From: a virus
IMG/VR virus record: IMGVR_UViG_3300027976_004165
Span: 1 to 20,725 of that record
Strand: one strand, 5' to 3'
DNA: 20,725 nt
A program made the translations under genes and the position numbers. The notes beneath the pieces were generated by a model. That model made no database searches. It saw only the letters and a program-made list of their open reading frames with translations, and had not been told where the DNA came from. Positions 1 to 7,156 of the stretch are shown here, piece by piece. Positions within the stretch are counted from its first letter, which is position 1, and each line of letters opens with the position of its first letter.

Positions 1-1
1 T

Positions 2-388
2 AGTTCTCTCAAATTCTTCTACTTTGTAAAATAATTCTAGAAAGTTAATGCTAGTAGCATCGTAAGGTATTTCATACTCATCGGCTTTCTCTAATGTGCT
101 TATTCCACTCTCAGACACTAACATACGTTCATACACGCTTTTAGCTCTACGAGCTAATGTAGCTACAACTTCTGATAAAGGTAAGCCATAATCAGTATAT
201 TGTTCTTCTTCCTTAACTTGATGGAAAGTTGGAATTTCGGAAATGTTAGAGTTGCTGGTCATAGTGTTATTACAATAATTAGTTGTAAGAATACTACATA
301 GCGGAGTTGATCCGCCATCGTTATTTCCAGAAAAACGTAATTTTGCCTGTGCTAATAGTGGACTTAGGAAACTTTTTGGATATTGCAT
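2..388 (-). CDS. Unrecognised protein, 5' part only (runs off left edge)
   Basis: An open frame on the minus strand starts with ATG at 388 and runs without a stop off the left end, giving at least 129 residues. The protein begins MQYPKSFLSPLLAQAK, then has a Ser/Thr/Asn-rich stretch, an acidic patch (VKEEEQYTDYG) and a helical part (about residues 68-85) containing TLARRAKSVYERM. I recognise no family, signal peptide or membrane segment. A GAGG motif lies 6-7 bases before ATG388. An in-frame ATG at 400 also exists, but its position would place the GAGG inside the coding region, so 388 is preferred. A strong promoter sits just upstream. It is divergent from the parA-like gene at 690. Confidence 0.6.
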   Translation of the reverse strand, partial: MQYPKSFLSPLLAQAKLRFSGNNDGGSTPLCSILTTNYCNNTMTSNSNISEIPTFHQVKEEEQYTDYGLPLSEVVATLARRAKSVYERMLVSESGISTLEKADEYEIPYDATSINFLELFYKVEEFERT

Positions 389-419
389 AGTGAACCTCAT
401 AAATTGTTGTTATGAGATT

Positions 420-448
420 AGTATAATAGGGGAAAAAAATAAAGTCAA
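420..448 (-). promoter_or_regulatory. Sigma70-type promoter for the left-edge gene
   Basis: Read on the minus strand: a -35 TTGACT (443-448), a 17-base spacer and a -10 TATACT (420-425). This is close to the bacterial consensus and well placed for the leftward gene starting at 388. The 11-bp tandem repeat at 448-469 abuts the -35 box and could be an operator. Confidence 0.6.
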
Positions 449-469
449 CACTAATTACACACTAATTAC
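448..469. repeat. 11-bp tandem direct repeat next to a promoter
   Basis: ACACTAATTAC occurs twice in perfect tandem (448-458 and 459-469), touching the -35 box of the leftward promoter. The spacing of one helical turn suits a regulator-binding site. Function is inferred from position only. Confidence 0.5.
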
Positions 470-496
470 ATATTATATAAACAATATGTACATTAG

Positions 497-515
497 ATGT
501 AGATACTATCTACAT
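497..515. promoter_or_regulatory. Palindrome upstream of the first parA-like gene
   Basis: ATGTAGAT-ACT-ATCTACAT: perfect 8-bp arms around a 3-base centre. Its right half is also the start of the first 44-bp repeat. It is a likely binding site for the ParA N-terminal DNA-binding segment or the winged-helix partner encoded at 1632. Confidence 0.5.
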
Positions 516-600
516 GACATTTAGTTAGTATCTACATTAGGTGTTAATACGATCTACATGACATTTAATTAATATCTGCATTAGGTGTTAATACTATCTA
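508..600. repeat. 44-bp tandem repeat, two units plus a partial third (iteron-like)
   Basis: Units at 508-551 and 552-595 share ATCTACATGACATTTA and the CATTAGGTGTTAATAC block with three internal differences by eye. A third unit begins ATCTA at 596 and then diverges. Such arrays next to a ParA gene resemble centromere (parS/parC-like) or iteron sequences. Which role applies cannot be decided from sequence. Confidence 0.6.
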
Positions 601-614
601 ATTAGTATATTTTT

Positions 615-643
615 TTGACTTTAGCTATAAAATTTAGTATTTT
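615..643 (+). promoter_or_regulatory. Possible promoter for the parA-like operon
   Basis: TTGACT at 615-620 with TATTTT at 638-643 after 17 bases. The -10 box is weak, but the surroundings are very AT-rich and there is no other good candidate before the start at 690. Confidence 0.35.
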
Positions 644-689
644 AAATAATAATCAAATATATGTTAAGTAATTTAGTGGAAAATATATT

Positions 690-1625
690 GTGTTCGAATC
701 AAGAATGACAGCAGTGGATGCAGCAAAGTTAAAAAACGTTACTACTCAAGCGATCCATAAAGAGTTAAAAGCCAAGAGTTTAGAATCTTACAAAAATAAC
801 AATAGGGTCTATTTTAAACACGACACTGCTAAAAAAATATTTAATCATTCATTTAAAAAATCTATAATTTCCTTTCAGATAGTAAAAGGTGGGACAGGAA
901 AAACTACCATTACTCATGCTTTTGCGATAAGAGCTAATTTATACGGAGCTAAAGTCTTGTGCATAGATTTAGACCAACAAGGCAATTTAACCCAAGCATT
1001 TGGGGTTAATTGCGATAACTCACCTGTCATGGTTGATATTATTGACGATACCACTTTAATAGATAAGGCAATAATAAATATTACATCAGGTCTTGATATC
1101 ATACCTAGTAGGATTGAGAATGCTGTGCTTGATAATCATCTTATGTTAAATAAACATCCTTTAGACAGAGTATACAAAAATATAATAAATATAGTAATAG
1201 AAAATTACGATCTAATAGTAATTGACTGTCCACCAGCGTTAGGGCAATCCGTAACTGCCGCAACTTTAGCATCGGATACAATTATATTTCCACTCACTCC
1301 AGAAAAATTTAGTCTATCTGGGTTAGAGATTTCTTACAAAGAAATTAGTACTATCAATAAAAGATTTAATACTTCGTGCCACTTCAAAATACTATTAAAT
1401 AAATTCGATATGAGAACCGCTTTATCAAGTGAGGTGTTAGCAAAAATTATGAATCACGCACTTTTTCAAAAAATGACATGCAATACTTTTATACGAAGCT
1501 GCCAAGATTTTCCGAACATGTTATATGCCGCGACAAATATTTTTTCTAATACAAAGTCTTCTGCTGCAAAAGATGATATTGACCTTTTGACAAAAGAAAT
1601 TTTAAACTTGAACATAAATAAGTAA
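690..1625 (+). CDS. ParA-family partition ATPase with N-terminal DNA-binding segment
   Basis: A P-loop ATPase of the ParA/Soj superfamily, 311 residues. Residues about 7-50 look like a small helix-turn-helix of the MerR/ParA-N kind (VDAAKLKNVTTQAIHKEL), as in plasmid type Ia ParA proteins that also act as repressors. The deviant Walker A motif KGGTGKTT is at 66-73, the CIDLDQQGN motif at 91-99 and the Walker B IDCPP at 178-182. The family uses ATP-dependent nonspecific DNA binding to move plasmid or chromosome DNA. The start shown is GTG; an in-frame ATG at 705 is an alternative, and neither has a clear ribosome binding site. The winged-helix gene follows after six bases. Upstream palindromes and 44-bp repeats are candidate operator or centromere sites. 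The family call is sure; partition rather than regulation is inferred. Confidence 0.9.
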   Translation: MFESRMTAVDAAKLKNVTTQAIHKELKAKSLESYKNNNRVYFKHDTAKKIFNHSFKKSIISFQIVKGGTGKTTITHAFAIRANLYGAKVLCIDLDQQGNLTQAFGVNCDNSPVMVDIIDDTTLIDKAIINITSGLDIIPSRIENAVLDNHLMLNKHPLDRVYKNIINIVIENYDLIVIDCPPALGQSVTAATLASDTIIFPLTPEKFSLSGLEISYKEISTINKRFNTSCHFKILLNKFDMRTALSSEVLAKIMNHALFQKMTCNTFIRSCQDFPNMLYAATNIFSNTKSSAAKDDIDLLTKEILNLNINK

Positions 1626-1631
1626 TAACCG

Positions 1632-2087
1632 ATGCCATCAATAACAGATTTAAAAAGTATCAAAAAAACAAATAAAATTTTTAAAAAACAAGAATATAGA
1701 CCTTGGGATGAAAAAGACATTCCAGTATCAAAAAATGACCCCTTGAAAAGAGACAAGGAATTAAACGTTGATAATATTAATTCTGTTGAGTTAGAAAAAA
1801 TATGGCGGGGTTTGTATGGTGCAAAAAAAACTCTTCTAAAAATAATCCTTCAAAATACAGAAGAAACTCATGATGGTTATATCATCACAAAAGCTATCAC
1901 TATTAGTCAATTAATGACTAACTCATCTTTACCTGCAAACACAATAAAATCTGCTCTACAACTACTAAAACACAGCTATCTTATCTCAAACTACGAAACT
2001 AAACCAGGTAAGGGTGGTTTTGCTAGATATAAAGTTCCTACAAAGGTGTATGAATACTTCGTTGAAAGATATTCTACTAATACGTAA
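1632..2087 (+). CDS. Winged-helix DNA-binding protein, partner of upstream ParA
   Basis: A 151-residue basic protein starting six bases after the parA-like stop, so almost certainly co-transcribed with it. The N-terminal 45 residues are charged and low in complexity (many Lys). Residues about 65-145 have the pattern of a winged helix: a helix (KKTLLKIILQN), an ITISQLMTNSSLPANTIKSAL recognition-helix region (in shorter terms, SLPANTIKSAL) and a wing with GKGGFARYKV. It probably recognises the repeats upstream of the operon and plays the ParB-like adaptor role, but there is no ParB or ribbon-helix-helix signature. It is followed by a gene-free stretch of about 400 bp. Confidence 0.6.
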   Translation: MPSITDLKSIKKTNKIFKKQEYRPWDEKDIPVSKNDPLKRDKELNVDNINSVELEKIWRGLYGAKKTLLKIILQNTEETHDGYIITKAITISQLMTNSSLPANTIKSALQLLKHSYLISNYETKPGKGGFARYKVPTKVYEYFVERYSTNT

Positions 2088-2494
2088 TTTTTATTGACTT
2101 TGTTAGGTTGAGGTATAATATCAAAATACACTATTTAGGTGTAAACTATAAACTTACCTTTAGAAAAAAAGAAGTGCTAGAACCAAGAAGATACTAGCAC
2201 CAACAAAAATTTATAGAGTTTTTAGTTTTTCTAATTTACCCCAAGGAGGGGAATTTTTATGATTTAAAACAACAACAATCAGATAGTTAAAAAAGAAGCT
2301 TGACAGAGTGGACTTTTTAACTTTTTTCAGAAACGAACTCCAAAACGTTTTCCAGACGTTAACAGAGTTTTTTTATTGCCGAACTGAACGCCAACAATGG
2401 TTATCATAATAGTATTCTATAACCTATTCGTCAAGCTATTTGTTGTTGGTGTTTAAGAAAAATTATAATAACCACAAACAAATGGTAACATTTA
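2088..2494. other. Gene-free leader or possible replication origin of the Rep module
   Basis: About 400 bp without a convincing gene. From left to right it holds a promoter-like TTGACT (2094-2099) with TAATAT 16 bases on (2116-2121); an inverted repeat GTGCTAG/CTAGCAC (2174-2180, 2194-2200); a CCCC-AAGGA-GGGG mini-hairpin with a T run (2239-2257); a perfect AAGGAGG ribosome binding site followed by a two-codon minigene (2243-2267); a palindrome AAAACGTTTT (2342-2351); and AACAACAACAA near 2268 facing TTGTTGTTGG near 2441. I found no exact DnaA box. Position directly before the Rep-like gene suggests an origin or a regulated leader. Confidence 0.4.
2174..2200. promoter_or_regulatory. Inverted repeat in the rep leader
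   Basis: GTGCTAG (2174-2180) and CTAGCAC (2194-2200) form a perfect 7-bp stem with a 13-base loop. It lies downstream of the TTGACT promoter candidate, so it could fold in the leader RNA or bind a regulator. It lacks a following T run, so a terminator is unlikely. Confidence 0.4.
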
Positions 2495-3790
2495 GTGATA
2501 GCATTATACCAGGAACAGGAAGCTCCAAGACCTACTTTTCCTAACGCTTACGACTACTACTTTGACTATTATTCCGAGGAAGAAGAGCATACTTTTCGTC
2601 TTACTAAAGATACATGGGGAAATATTTGCAGAAGCAATGATCAAAGTAAAAGAATCACAGAAACTGAACTAAAACTCATTTCTCTTGTCAGTACCTTAAT
2701 AGAACGTTCTCCTTTAGGATTTGCTTACTTTTCTCTGGAATATCTTTGTGCAAAATTAGGCATAACGGATAGACAACTACGTGCCGTTCGCAAAAATATT
2801 AATCATATATTCTTAAGTAGGTGGAGAAAAGCTACTCGTATCAACGGAGCGTTGAAAAAGAATGTGTATGTATTTGCCTATACTCTCCAAGGTCGTGGTA
2901 TATTAGGCAATACAACAAAACATTACAAAAGTGTTAAACTCGGAAGTCCACTTCCGACTTCTATAAATAAGGATGAAAAATATATAAATAATAGATCTAG
3001 TAAATCTAATTTTTATAAAAATTCTGATTCTTTAGTTTTAGCAGAAAAGAGTACGCGCGCCAACCAACAAAAAGTTACAGCAAAAAAAGAGTGTGAGGCA
3101 AATGCAACACAAACTTCAAAAATTATTCTATTGAAGCAACATAAAAGAGCTAGTAACAAACGTAAAAAGCCAACAAACGCTGAAATTAAGTCTAAACAAG
3201 CTAAATTCTTATACTTCCAACAATACGATAAGCAAAAGAGTCTAGGAGACCATTATCCTTTAAGCCAAGAGGATTGTGCTAAGTTACAAATTACCTCGGG
3301 ACGTGATTTCACTTTGAATGCAATGAATGAGATATTACAAGATATCTCTAGAAAACCCAAGGAATCTAGGCACCAGTTTCCCTCTAAGACAGCTTTTATG
3401 GCGTATATGAGTAAGGTTTATCGCTATGAGGGACGGGATGCAGTTAAAACCTCTAACTCAAGCTTTAAGATAATAGCTAGAGCAACGGAAGCTGAGGTAA
3501 TTGCTTATACAACGCAAACTCAAAGAGATGAATTCATGGCAATATTTGAACAAGCAGCTATAGATTTTCCTACGCCTGAAAATAGGTTCAAGGCTAAAAT
3601 AGCTTGTACCTTGCCACCTATGATTGGTTATAATCTACTATCGAGTATTAAGAGCATATCATTTAAAAATGATATGCTGGAAATTTGTTTAGTCAATCAA
3701 CTAAATATAGACCATCACAAGCAAGCAATAGTGAAAGAAGCTAAGGCTGTAGACTGTAAAATAGATTGTATTTCAGTTTATTGTAGTTAG
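2495..3790 (+). CDS. Winged-helix Rep-like protein (putative plasmid replication initiator)
   Basis: A 431-residue protein. About residues 55-135 form a winged-helix-like domain (TETELKLISLVSTLIERS, then a helix-turn-helix around YLCAKLGITDRQLRAVRKNI). The middle is basic and Ser/Lys/Asn-rich (about 145-245). The C-terminal part (about 345-431) is globular and vaguely like the last domain of the DnaA_N-type protein encoded at 9574. The order wHTH protein, ParA, small DNA-binding protein is typical of plasmid replicons, so replication initiation is the best guess, from context rather than a diagnostic motif. The start is a GTG with no clear ribosome binding site; an in-frame TAA at 2486 excludes a longer N terminus, and no early in-frame ATG exists. 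The true 5' end is therefore uncertain. Confidence 0.55.
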   Translation: MIALYQEQEAPRPTFPNAYDYYFDYYSEEEEHTFRLTKDTWGNICRSNDQSKRITETELKLISLVSTLIERSPLGFAYFSLEYLCAKLGITDRQLRAVRKNINHIFLSRWRKATRINGALKKNVYVFAYTLQGRGILGNTTKHYKSVKLGSPLPTSINKDEKYINNRSSKSNFYKNSDSLVLAEKSTRANQQKVTAKKECEANATQTSKIILLKQHKRASNKRKKPTNAEIKSKQAKFLYFQQYDKQKSLGDHYPLSQEDCAKLQITSGRDFTLNAMNEILQDISRKPKESRHQFPSKTAFMAYMSKVYRYEGRDAVKTSNSSFKIIARATEAEVIAYTTQTQRDEFMAIFEQAAIDFPTPENRFKAKIACTLPPMIGYNLLSSIKSISFKNDMLEICLVNQLNIDHHKQAIVKEAKAVDCKIDCISVYCS

Positions 3791-3810
3791 GCAACAAATA
3801 ATAATTGATA

Positions 3811-3838
3811 TATACAAATAGCAATATATATTTGTATA
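3811..3838. promoter_or_regulatory. Inverted repeat operator or centromere candidate before parA
   Basis: TATACAAATA (3811-3820) and its perfect inverse TATTTGTATA (3829-3838) are separated by 8 bases. The same TACAAATA core recurs at 3861-3868 touching the parA start, and at 4456-4465 inside the parA 3' end. These are likely sites for the small DNA-binding protein encoded at 4541. Confidence 0.55.
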
Positions 3839-3869
3839 CAATAATATAAATATAAAAGCATACAAATAT

Positions 3870-4490
3870 ATGAAAATATTAGGAGTCTTAAATCAAAAGG
3901 GAGGAGTAGGAAAAACTACTTTATCTACATGTTTATCAGTAGCTTTTGAGGAAGATAATAAAAAAACAGCTCTTATTGATTTAGACCCACAAGCTACTGC
4001 GTGTTTTTGGAGTGATACAAGAAACAAAAATACTCCAGCAGTAGTTTCTATCCAACCTGTGAGACTTAAATCAATGATTAATGCAGCACGAGATGCTAAT
4101 ACTGATATCGTGATTATTGACGGTGCGGCTATACAGAAAGAAATTGCTTATGATGTTGCTCAAGTTGCAGACTATATAATAATTCCAACAAAAACAGCTG
4201 TTTTTGATGTTACGTCAATGCAAGAGACAGTAAAAATCATAAAAAAAAATAATGTTCCTTATAGTATAATTTTAAATATGGTTTCTCCTAGTGGGCAGGA
4301 GATTGATGATTTTAAAAAGATGACTAGTGATCTTAATATACCTCTCTGTAATATTAGTATAGGTAATCGCAAAGACTTTTTTAGAGCTCAAAATATGGGT
4401 CTAGCTGTTCAAGAATATGATAGAGAAGGTAAGGGAGCAGAAGAAATTATACAAGTATACAAATATATAATCAAACAATTATATACCTAA
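3870..4490 (+). CDS. parA: ParA/MinD-like plasmid partition ATPase (short form)
   Basis: A 206-residue ParA-family ATPase of the short (type Ib-like) form without an N-terminal DNA-binding domain. The deviant Walker A motif KGGVGKTT is at 10-17, LIDLDPQA at 35-42 and the Walker B IIDGAA at 82-87. In this class ATP-bound ParA dimers cover the nucleoid and a small centromere-binding protein positions the plasmid. The small protein at 4541 is the evident partner. No Shine-Dalgarno sequence precedes the ATG; instead the start directly follows a CATACAAATA site, so initiation may be leaderless or A/U-rich driven and may be blocked when the site is occupied. Distinct in type from the ParA encoded at 690. 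Confidence 0.9.
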   Translation: MKILGVLNQKGGVGKTTLSTCLSVAFEEDNKKTALIDLDPQATACFWSDTRNKNTPAVVSIQPVRLKSMINAARDANTDIVIIDGAAIQKEIAYDVAQVADYIIIPTKTAVFDVTSMQETVKIIKKNNVPYSIILNMVSPSGQEIDDFKKMTSDLNIPLCNISIGNRKDFFRAQNMGLAVQEYDREGKGAEEIIQVYKYIIKQLYT

Positions 4491-4530
4491 ACAAATATGT
4501 ATCTATACAATTATACACTTAAACAAATAT
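4488..4530. repeat. Direct repeat between parA and the small DNA-binding gene
   Basis: TAAACAAATAT occurs at 4488-4498 and 4520-4530, offset by 32 bp (about three helical turns), with TATACAA at 4504-4510 between. Together with the sites before parA this forms an AT-rich cluster on both sides of the gene, as expected for partition-protein binding. Confidence 0.5.
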
Positions 4531-4540
4531 ACAAACAACT

Positions 4541-4774
4541 ATGAATAATTCATTGCAAGCGGCTTTAACAAAGATAAAAAATGATGAAGATAAAGAACAA
4601 AGTATAAATACAAAAAATAGGATAGATACGGTCTTAATCGGAGCTCATGTATCTCAGAGTATACATAAACAACTTAGAATATTAGCTGCAGAGGAAAACA
4701 AAAAACAACAAGATCTACTACTAGAAGCTTTAGACTTATTATTTTTAAAATACGGAAAAAAGAATTGGAAGTAG
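4541..4774 (+). CDS. Small ribbon-helix-helix-like partition protein (ParG/ParB-type)
   Basis: A 77-residue protein. The first 30 residues are charged and probably flexible (ALTKIKNDEDKEQS). Residues about 32-70 fit a ribbon-helix-helix domain: a short strand (TVLIGAHV), helix A (SQSIHKQLRILAAEENK) and helix B (KKQQDLLLEALDLLFLKYG). A flexible N-terminal tail plus this fold is the layout of ParG-type centromere-binding proteins, which stimulate their ParA and repress the operon. The gene lies 50 bases after parA, with direct repeats in the gap and no Shine-Dalgarno. Its stop is two bases from the convergent symporter gene's stop. Confidence 0.7.
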   Translation: MNNSLQAALTKIKNDEDKEQSINTKNRIDTVLIGAHVSQSIHKQLRILAAEENKKQQDLLLEALDLLFLKYGKKNWK

Positions 4775-4791
4775 AGTTATTTCAATTCTTT
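4759..4791. terminator. Possible bidirectional terminator between convergent genes
   Basis: AAAGAATTG (4759-4767) and CAATTCTTT (4783-4791) form a perfect 9-bp stem with a 15-base loop, spanning the stop codons of the two convergent genes. The stem has little GC and the T runs are short, so strength is doubtful. Confidence 0.35.
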
Positions 4792-6198
4792 CAAATTACT
4801 CCTAATCCCAAAACACTTCAATAACTCCCATTTTTCAATGATGTAGTGGTAAGTTATTAATACCAAGGCATTTAAAGCCATAGCGTAGGGAATAATATTT
4901 AAATTTGAATTTAATATAAATTTAAATATTACTACATAACTAAATGCAATTCCCATAGCTATAAGCACGCATCTTTCTGTGGTTTTAAAACCCCAAATAA
5001 GCAATAGTAACGGAACGGTTACTATTGGCATATAAAAACTATTGCTTAGCAGTATAATTGAAAGTAGATCGTCACTTAAATATGTTAGTGCTATTGCCAT
5101 TAAGCCTAGTGCAAGTACGCAGTAACGTGTGTTGTCTAATTTTTTATCATCAGAGCGTTTTTTAAAAAAATAAAAATCGTTAGAAATCAATATTCCTCCT
5201 ATATTTAACATAGAGTCTGCTGTAGACATCGCCATGGATATTATACCTAATGCTAGAACTGCTTTTAACAAAGGAATAGAAGTAAAATTTTGAAGAATAT
5301 AAGGCAATAACTGACCTTTTTCTAAATTTTGATCTATAGCAAAAAGAGCCAATGGAAATGCTAATAAAATAATTTTTATAAGAAGAAAAAACAGAGCCGA
5401 ATATAAATACGAATATTTAGCTTGTTTTGTAGAAAAACTCATAGAAATTCGCTGAAAATCAGTAGGTTGTAATCCTGGAATAGCAAAATATAATGCTAAA
5501 CATATCATAGAGGATAAATCAAAATCTTTAGCATGAAAAAATTTTGTTATATTGAATTTCTCTACTTCTAAAATATTAATTTGAGTTTGTTGTTTTAAAG
5601 TATAATAAAATATTATTCCCACTAATGGTAGAGAAATTAAAAAACATATAAGCTGGATGATGTCAGTTTTTACAACAGATTGTATCCCTCCGAAAACTGT
5701 ATAAAAAACTACTATTCCAGATATAATTATTAATGCCAAGTTAGGACTTATAGAGAAAAAACTCTGCCCAATTTGTCCAAATATCTTAAATTGAATAGCG
5801 ATACTACCACTAACTCCAATAAAACCAGCTAAGGCTGTTATACTTCTTGCGTGCTCTCCGTAGTTTAATTTCATTGCCTCTGCAACAGAAGTGGTTCCTA
5901 AAAATCTTTTCATAAAAGGAGTTATGGCAAAAGCAATAAACAATAAACAAAAAACAATTCCAAGTGATGGAATATAATATTTTAACCCCTCAAAATATAC
6001 TCCAGATAATGTAATAAAAAAGCTACTACCACTTATCCAAGTAGCAGAAATAGTAGCCCACAAACTAAAAACAGAAAATGATCTTCTGCCTATGGCAAAT
6101 ACATTCACATTTTCTATCTTGCCAATATTTCGTATTCCCGAAAAAATCACCCAAAGAAAGAACGATATAATAATACTTTGCTCTATTAATGACAACAT
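4777..6198 (-). CDS. Sodium:solute symporter family (SSS) transporter
   Basis: A 473-residue polytopic membrane protein with about 12-13 hydrophobic segments. Family hallmarks: an N-terminal AIGRRS...ATISATWISG region (35-57), GGIQSVVKTDIIQ (170-182), PGLQPTDFQR (241-250) and SMAMSTADSM (321-330), which matches the conserved Ser/Thr-Asp region near the sodium site. The family imports proline, pantothenate, sugars or other solutes with sodium; the substrate cannot be told here. Length is normal and the gene looks intact. It stands alone on the minus strand between a partition module and the phage-like operon, so it is probably cargo or a remnant of the insertion site. A weak GAGA ribosome binding motif lies upstream of the ATG at 6198. 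Confidence 0.9.
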   Translation of the reverse strand: MLSLIEQSIIISFFLWVIFSGIRNIGKIENVNVFAIGRRSFSVFSLWATISATWISGSSFFITLSGVYFEGLKYYIPSLGIVFCLLFIAFAITPFMKRFLGTTSVAEAMKLNYGEHARSITALAGFIGVSGSIAIQFKIFGQIGQSFFSISPNLALIIISGIVVFYTVFGGIQSVVKTDIIQLICFLISLPLVGIIFYYTLKQQTQINILEVEKFNITKFFHAKDFDLSSMICLALYFAIPGLQPTDFQRISMSFSTKQAKYSYLYSALFFLLIKIILLAFPLALFAIDQNLEKGQLLPYILQNFTSIPLLKAVLALGIISMAMSTADSMLNIGGILISNDFYFFKKRSDDKKLDNTRYCVLALGLMAIALTYLSDDLLSIILLSNSFYMPIVTVPLLLLIWGFKTTERCVLIAMGIAFSYVVIFKFILNSNLNIIPYAMALNALVLITYHYIIEKWELLKCFGIRSNLKELK

Positions 6199-6293
6199 TA
6201 GTTAATTCTCGTTAAGATGGTTGGTTCTTTTGTCCAATTATATTACAGAAATATACCTGCTATAGTTTTTTATCAACTAAAAATTTATAGAAA

Positions 6294-6602
6294 ATGAATT
6301 TAAATTTGAGAGAGTTTGCTGCTGCAATGAAATTTTTTTCAAAAGCATTAATAAATTCTAAATTACCAAAAGGATTATGGCAAAGATATATAATTTTATA
6401 CGGAACAGTAGAAGGAGCTAAACAACGTATATCACACGAAACTCTTGCTAAAGAATGGAGCATAGAAATAGTAAGCGTTAGCAAAGTTATAAAGAAGTTA
6501 AGGGAATATAACGTAATTTTGGCAACTCAAGAGAGTGACCCTAGTTCAAATGATAATTACGGATATCTATTTTTAACTCCCTTAGTTCATCCTAAAGAAT
6601 AG
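6294..6602 (+). CDS. Small winged-helix protein, possible regulator of the phage operon
   Basis: A 102-residue protein at the head of the plus-strand operon. Residues about 25-85 fit a winged helix: LWQRYIILYG, then ISHETLAKEWSIEIVSVSKVI as helix-turn-helix (core LAKEWSIEIVSVSKVI), then a wing region leading to YGYLFLTPLV. It resembles the DNA-binding N-terminal part of phage replication or regulatory proteins, without a diagnostic family match. It is divergent from the symporter gene with a 95-base gap that should hold both promoters. No clear Shine-Dalgarno is present before the ATG. Confidence 0.6.
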   Translation: MNLNLREFAAAMKFFSKALINSKLPKGLWQRYIILYGTVEGAKQRISHETLAKEWSIEIVSVSKVIKKLREYNVILATQESDPSSNDNYGYLFLTPLVHPKE

Positions 6603-6604
6603 AC

Positions 6605-6757
6605 GTGGTAATAAAGCTAACCGATATGACTGCAAAAAACTTACCTAAAGGCTCGGAAGTTAGGAGTTACCTAGCATATTGCGCTTTTGACATAAAGCAT
6701 GACCTCTTGGATTCGATGTACAACAAATTAATGAAGTGGGATGGAGAGAATGACTAA
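6605..6757 (+). CDS. Very small ORF, 50 codons (GTG) or 43 codons (ATG at 6626)
   Basis: The frame opens two bases after the previous stop with GTG (6605), or ATG at 6626, and ends at a TAA (6755-6757) that overlaps the next gene's internal ATG at 6750 (ATGACTAA). The product is soluble and helical near the end (VRSYLAYCAFDIKHDLLDS). The tight overlap pattern equals that of the surrounding genes, which supports coding, but no family is recognised and the ribosome binding site is weak. Confidence 0.35.
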   Translation: MVIKLTDMTAKNLPKGSEVRSYLAYCAFDIKHDLLDSMYNKLMKWDGEND

Positions 6758-6950
6758 GCCGACTAGATCACAAATGAAAGAAGCTAGATGCATGATCGAA
6801 GACGTAAGGGAGTTAAATCAGTTATATGACGATGTAAAGTTAATAGCCAAAAAGGCAGAAGCTATCCTGGAAAAGATAGCTCATATGTCTACTGCAAAAA
6901 AAACTGACTACAACGCATTCTTAGATAGCATCAACAAGGGAAAAATCTAA
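6741..6950 (+). CDS. Small coiled-coil protein, paralogue of the next gene
   Basis: A 69-residue almost wholly helical protein (MTKPTRSQMKEARCMI..., then VRELNQLYDDVKLIAKKAEA). Its pattern ELN-x-LY, then A-x-KI-x-HM, then a C-terminal L-x(3)-INKG, recurs in the following gene, so the two probably arose by tandem duplication. ATG at 6750 (fourth residue) is an equally likely start because GGAG lies just before it and it overlaps the previous stop. The stop TAA shares its last base with the next ATG (TAATG). Function unknown; small helical accessory proteins of this kind are common in phage early operons. Confidence 0.6.
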   Translation: MERMTKPTRSQMKEARCMIEDVRELNQLYDDVKLIAKKAEAILEKIAHMSTAKKTDYNAFLDSINKGKI

Positions 6951-7156
6951 TGACTGATTCACGTTTAGTAGATCTGGATGAAGAAAGAAAAGAGCTAAAT
7001 AATCTATATGCCCAGGCTGCATTATTAGTAGTAAGAGCGAGAAACATAAATAGCGATCTGGCAGAATTGGCAACAAAAATAAGGCATATGGCTATCACAA
7101 AAGAAGCTGAGTGCCACGAGATTTTAGAGACCTTAATAAAAGGAGAACAGCAATGA
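6950..7156 (+). CDS. Small coiled-coil protein, paralogue of the preceding gene
   Basis: A 68-residue helical protein (DEERKELNNLYAQAALLVV, then IRHMAITKEAECHEILETL). It shares the ELN-x-LY, KI-x-HM and IKG landmarks with the gene at 6741. AAGGG about nine bases upstream of the ATG is a good ribosome binding site. It overlaps the next gene by ATGA. Function unknown. Confidence 0.6.
   Translation: MTDSRLVDLDEERKELNNLYAQAALLVVRARNINSDLAELATKIRHMAITKEAECHEILETLIKGEQQ

Noticed and set aside
914-1102. Minus-strand open frame inside the first parA-like gene
   Set aside because: Shadow of a clear ParA coding frame with intact ATPase motifs; no ribosome binding site or family features.
2114-2119. 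TATAAT with TTGACT only 14 bases upstream
   Set aside because: The spacer is too short for a standard promoter; the shifted TAATAT at 16 bases is preferred and reported within the leader entry.
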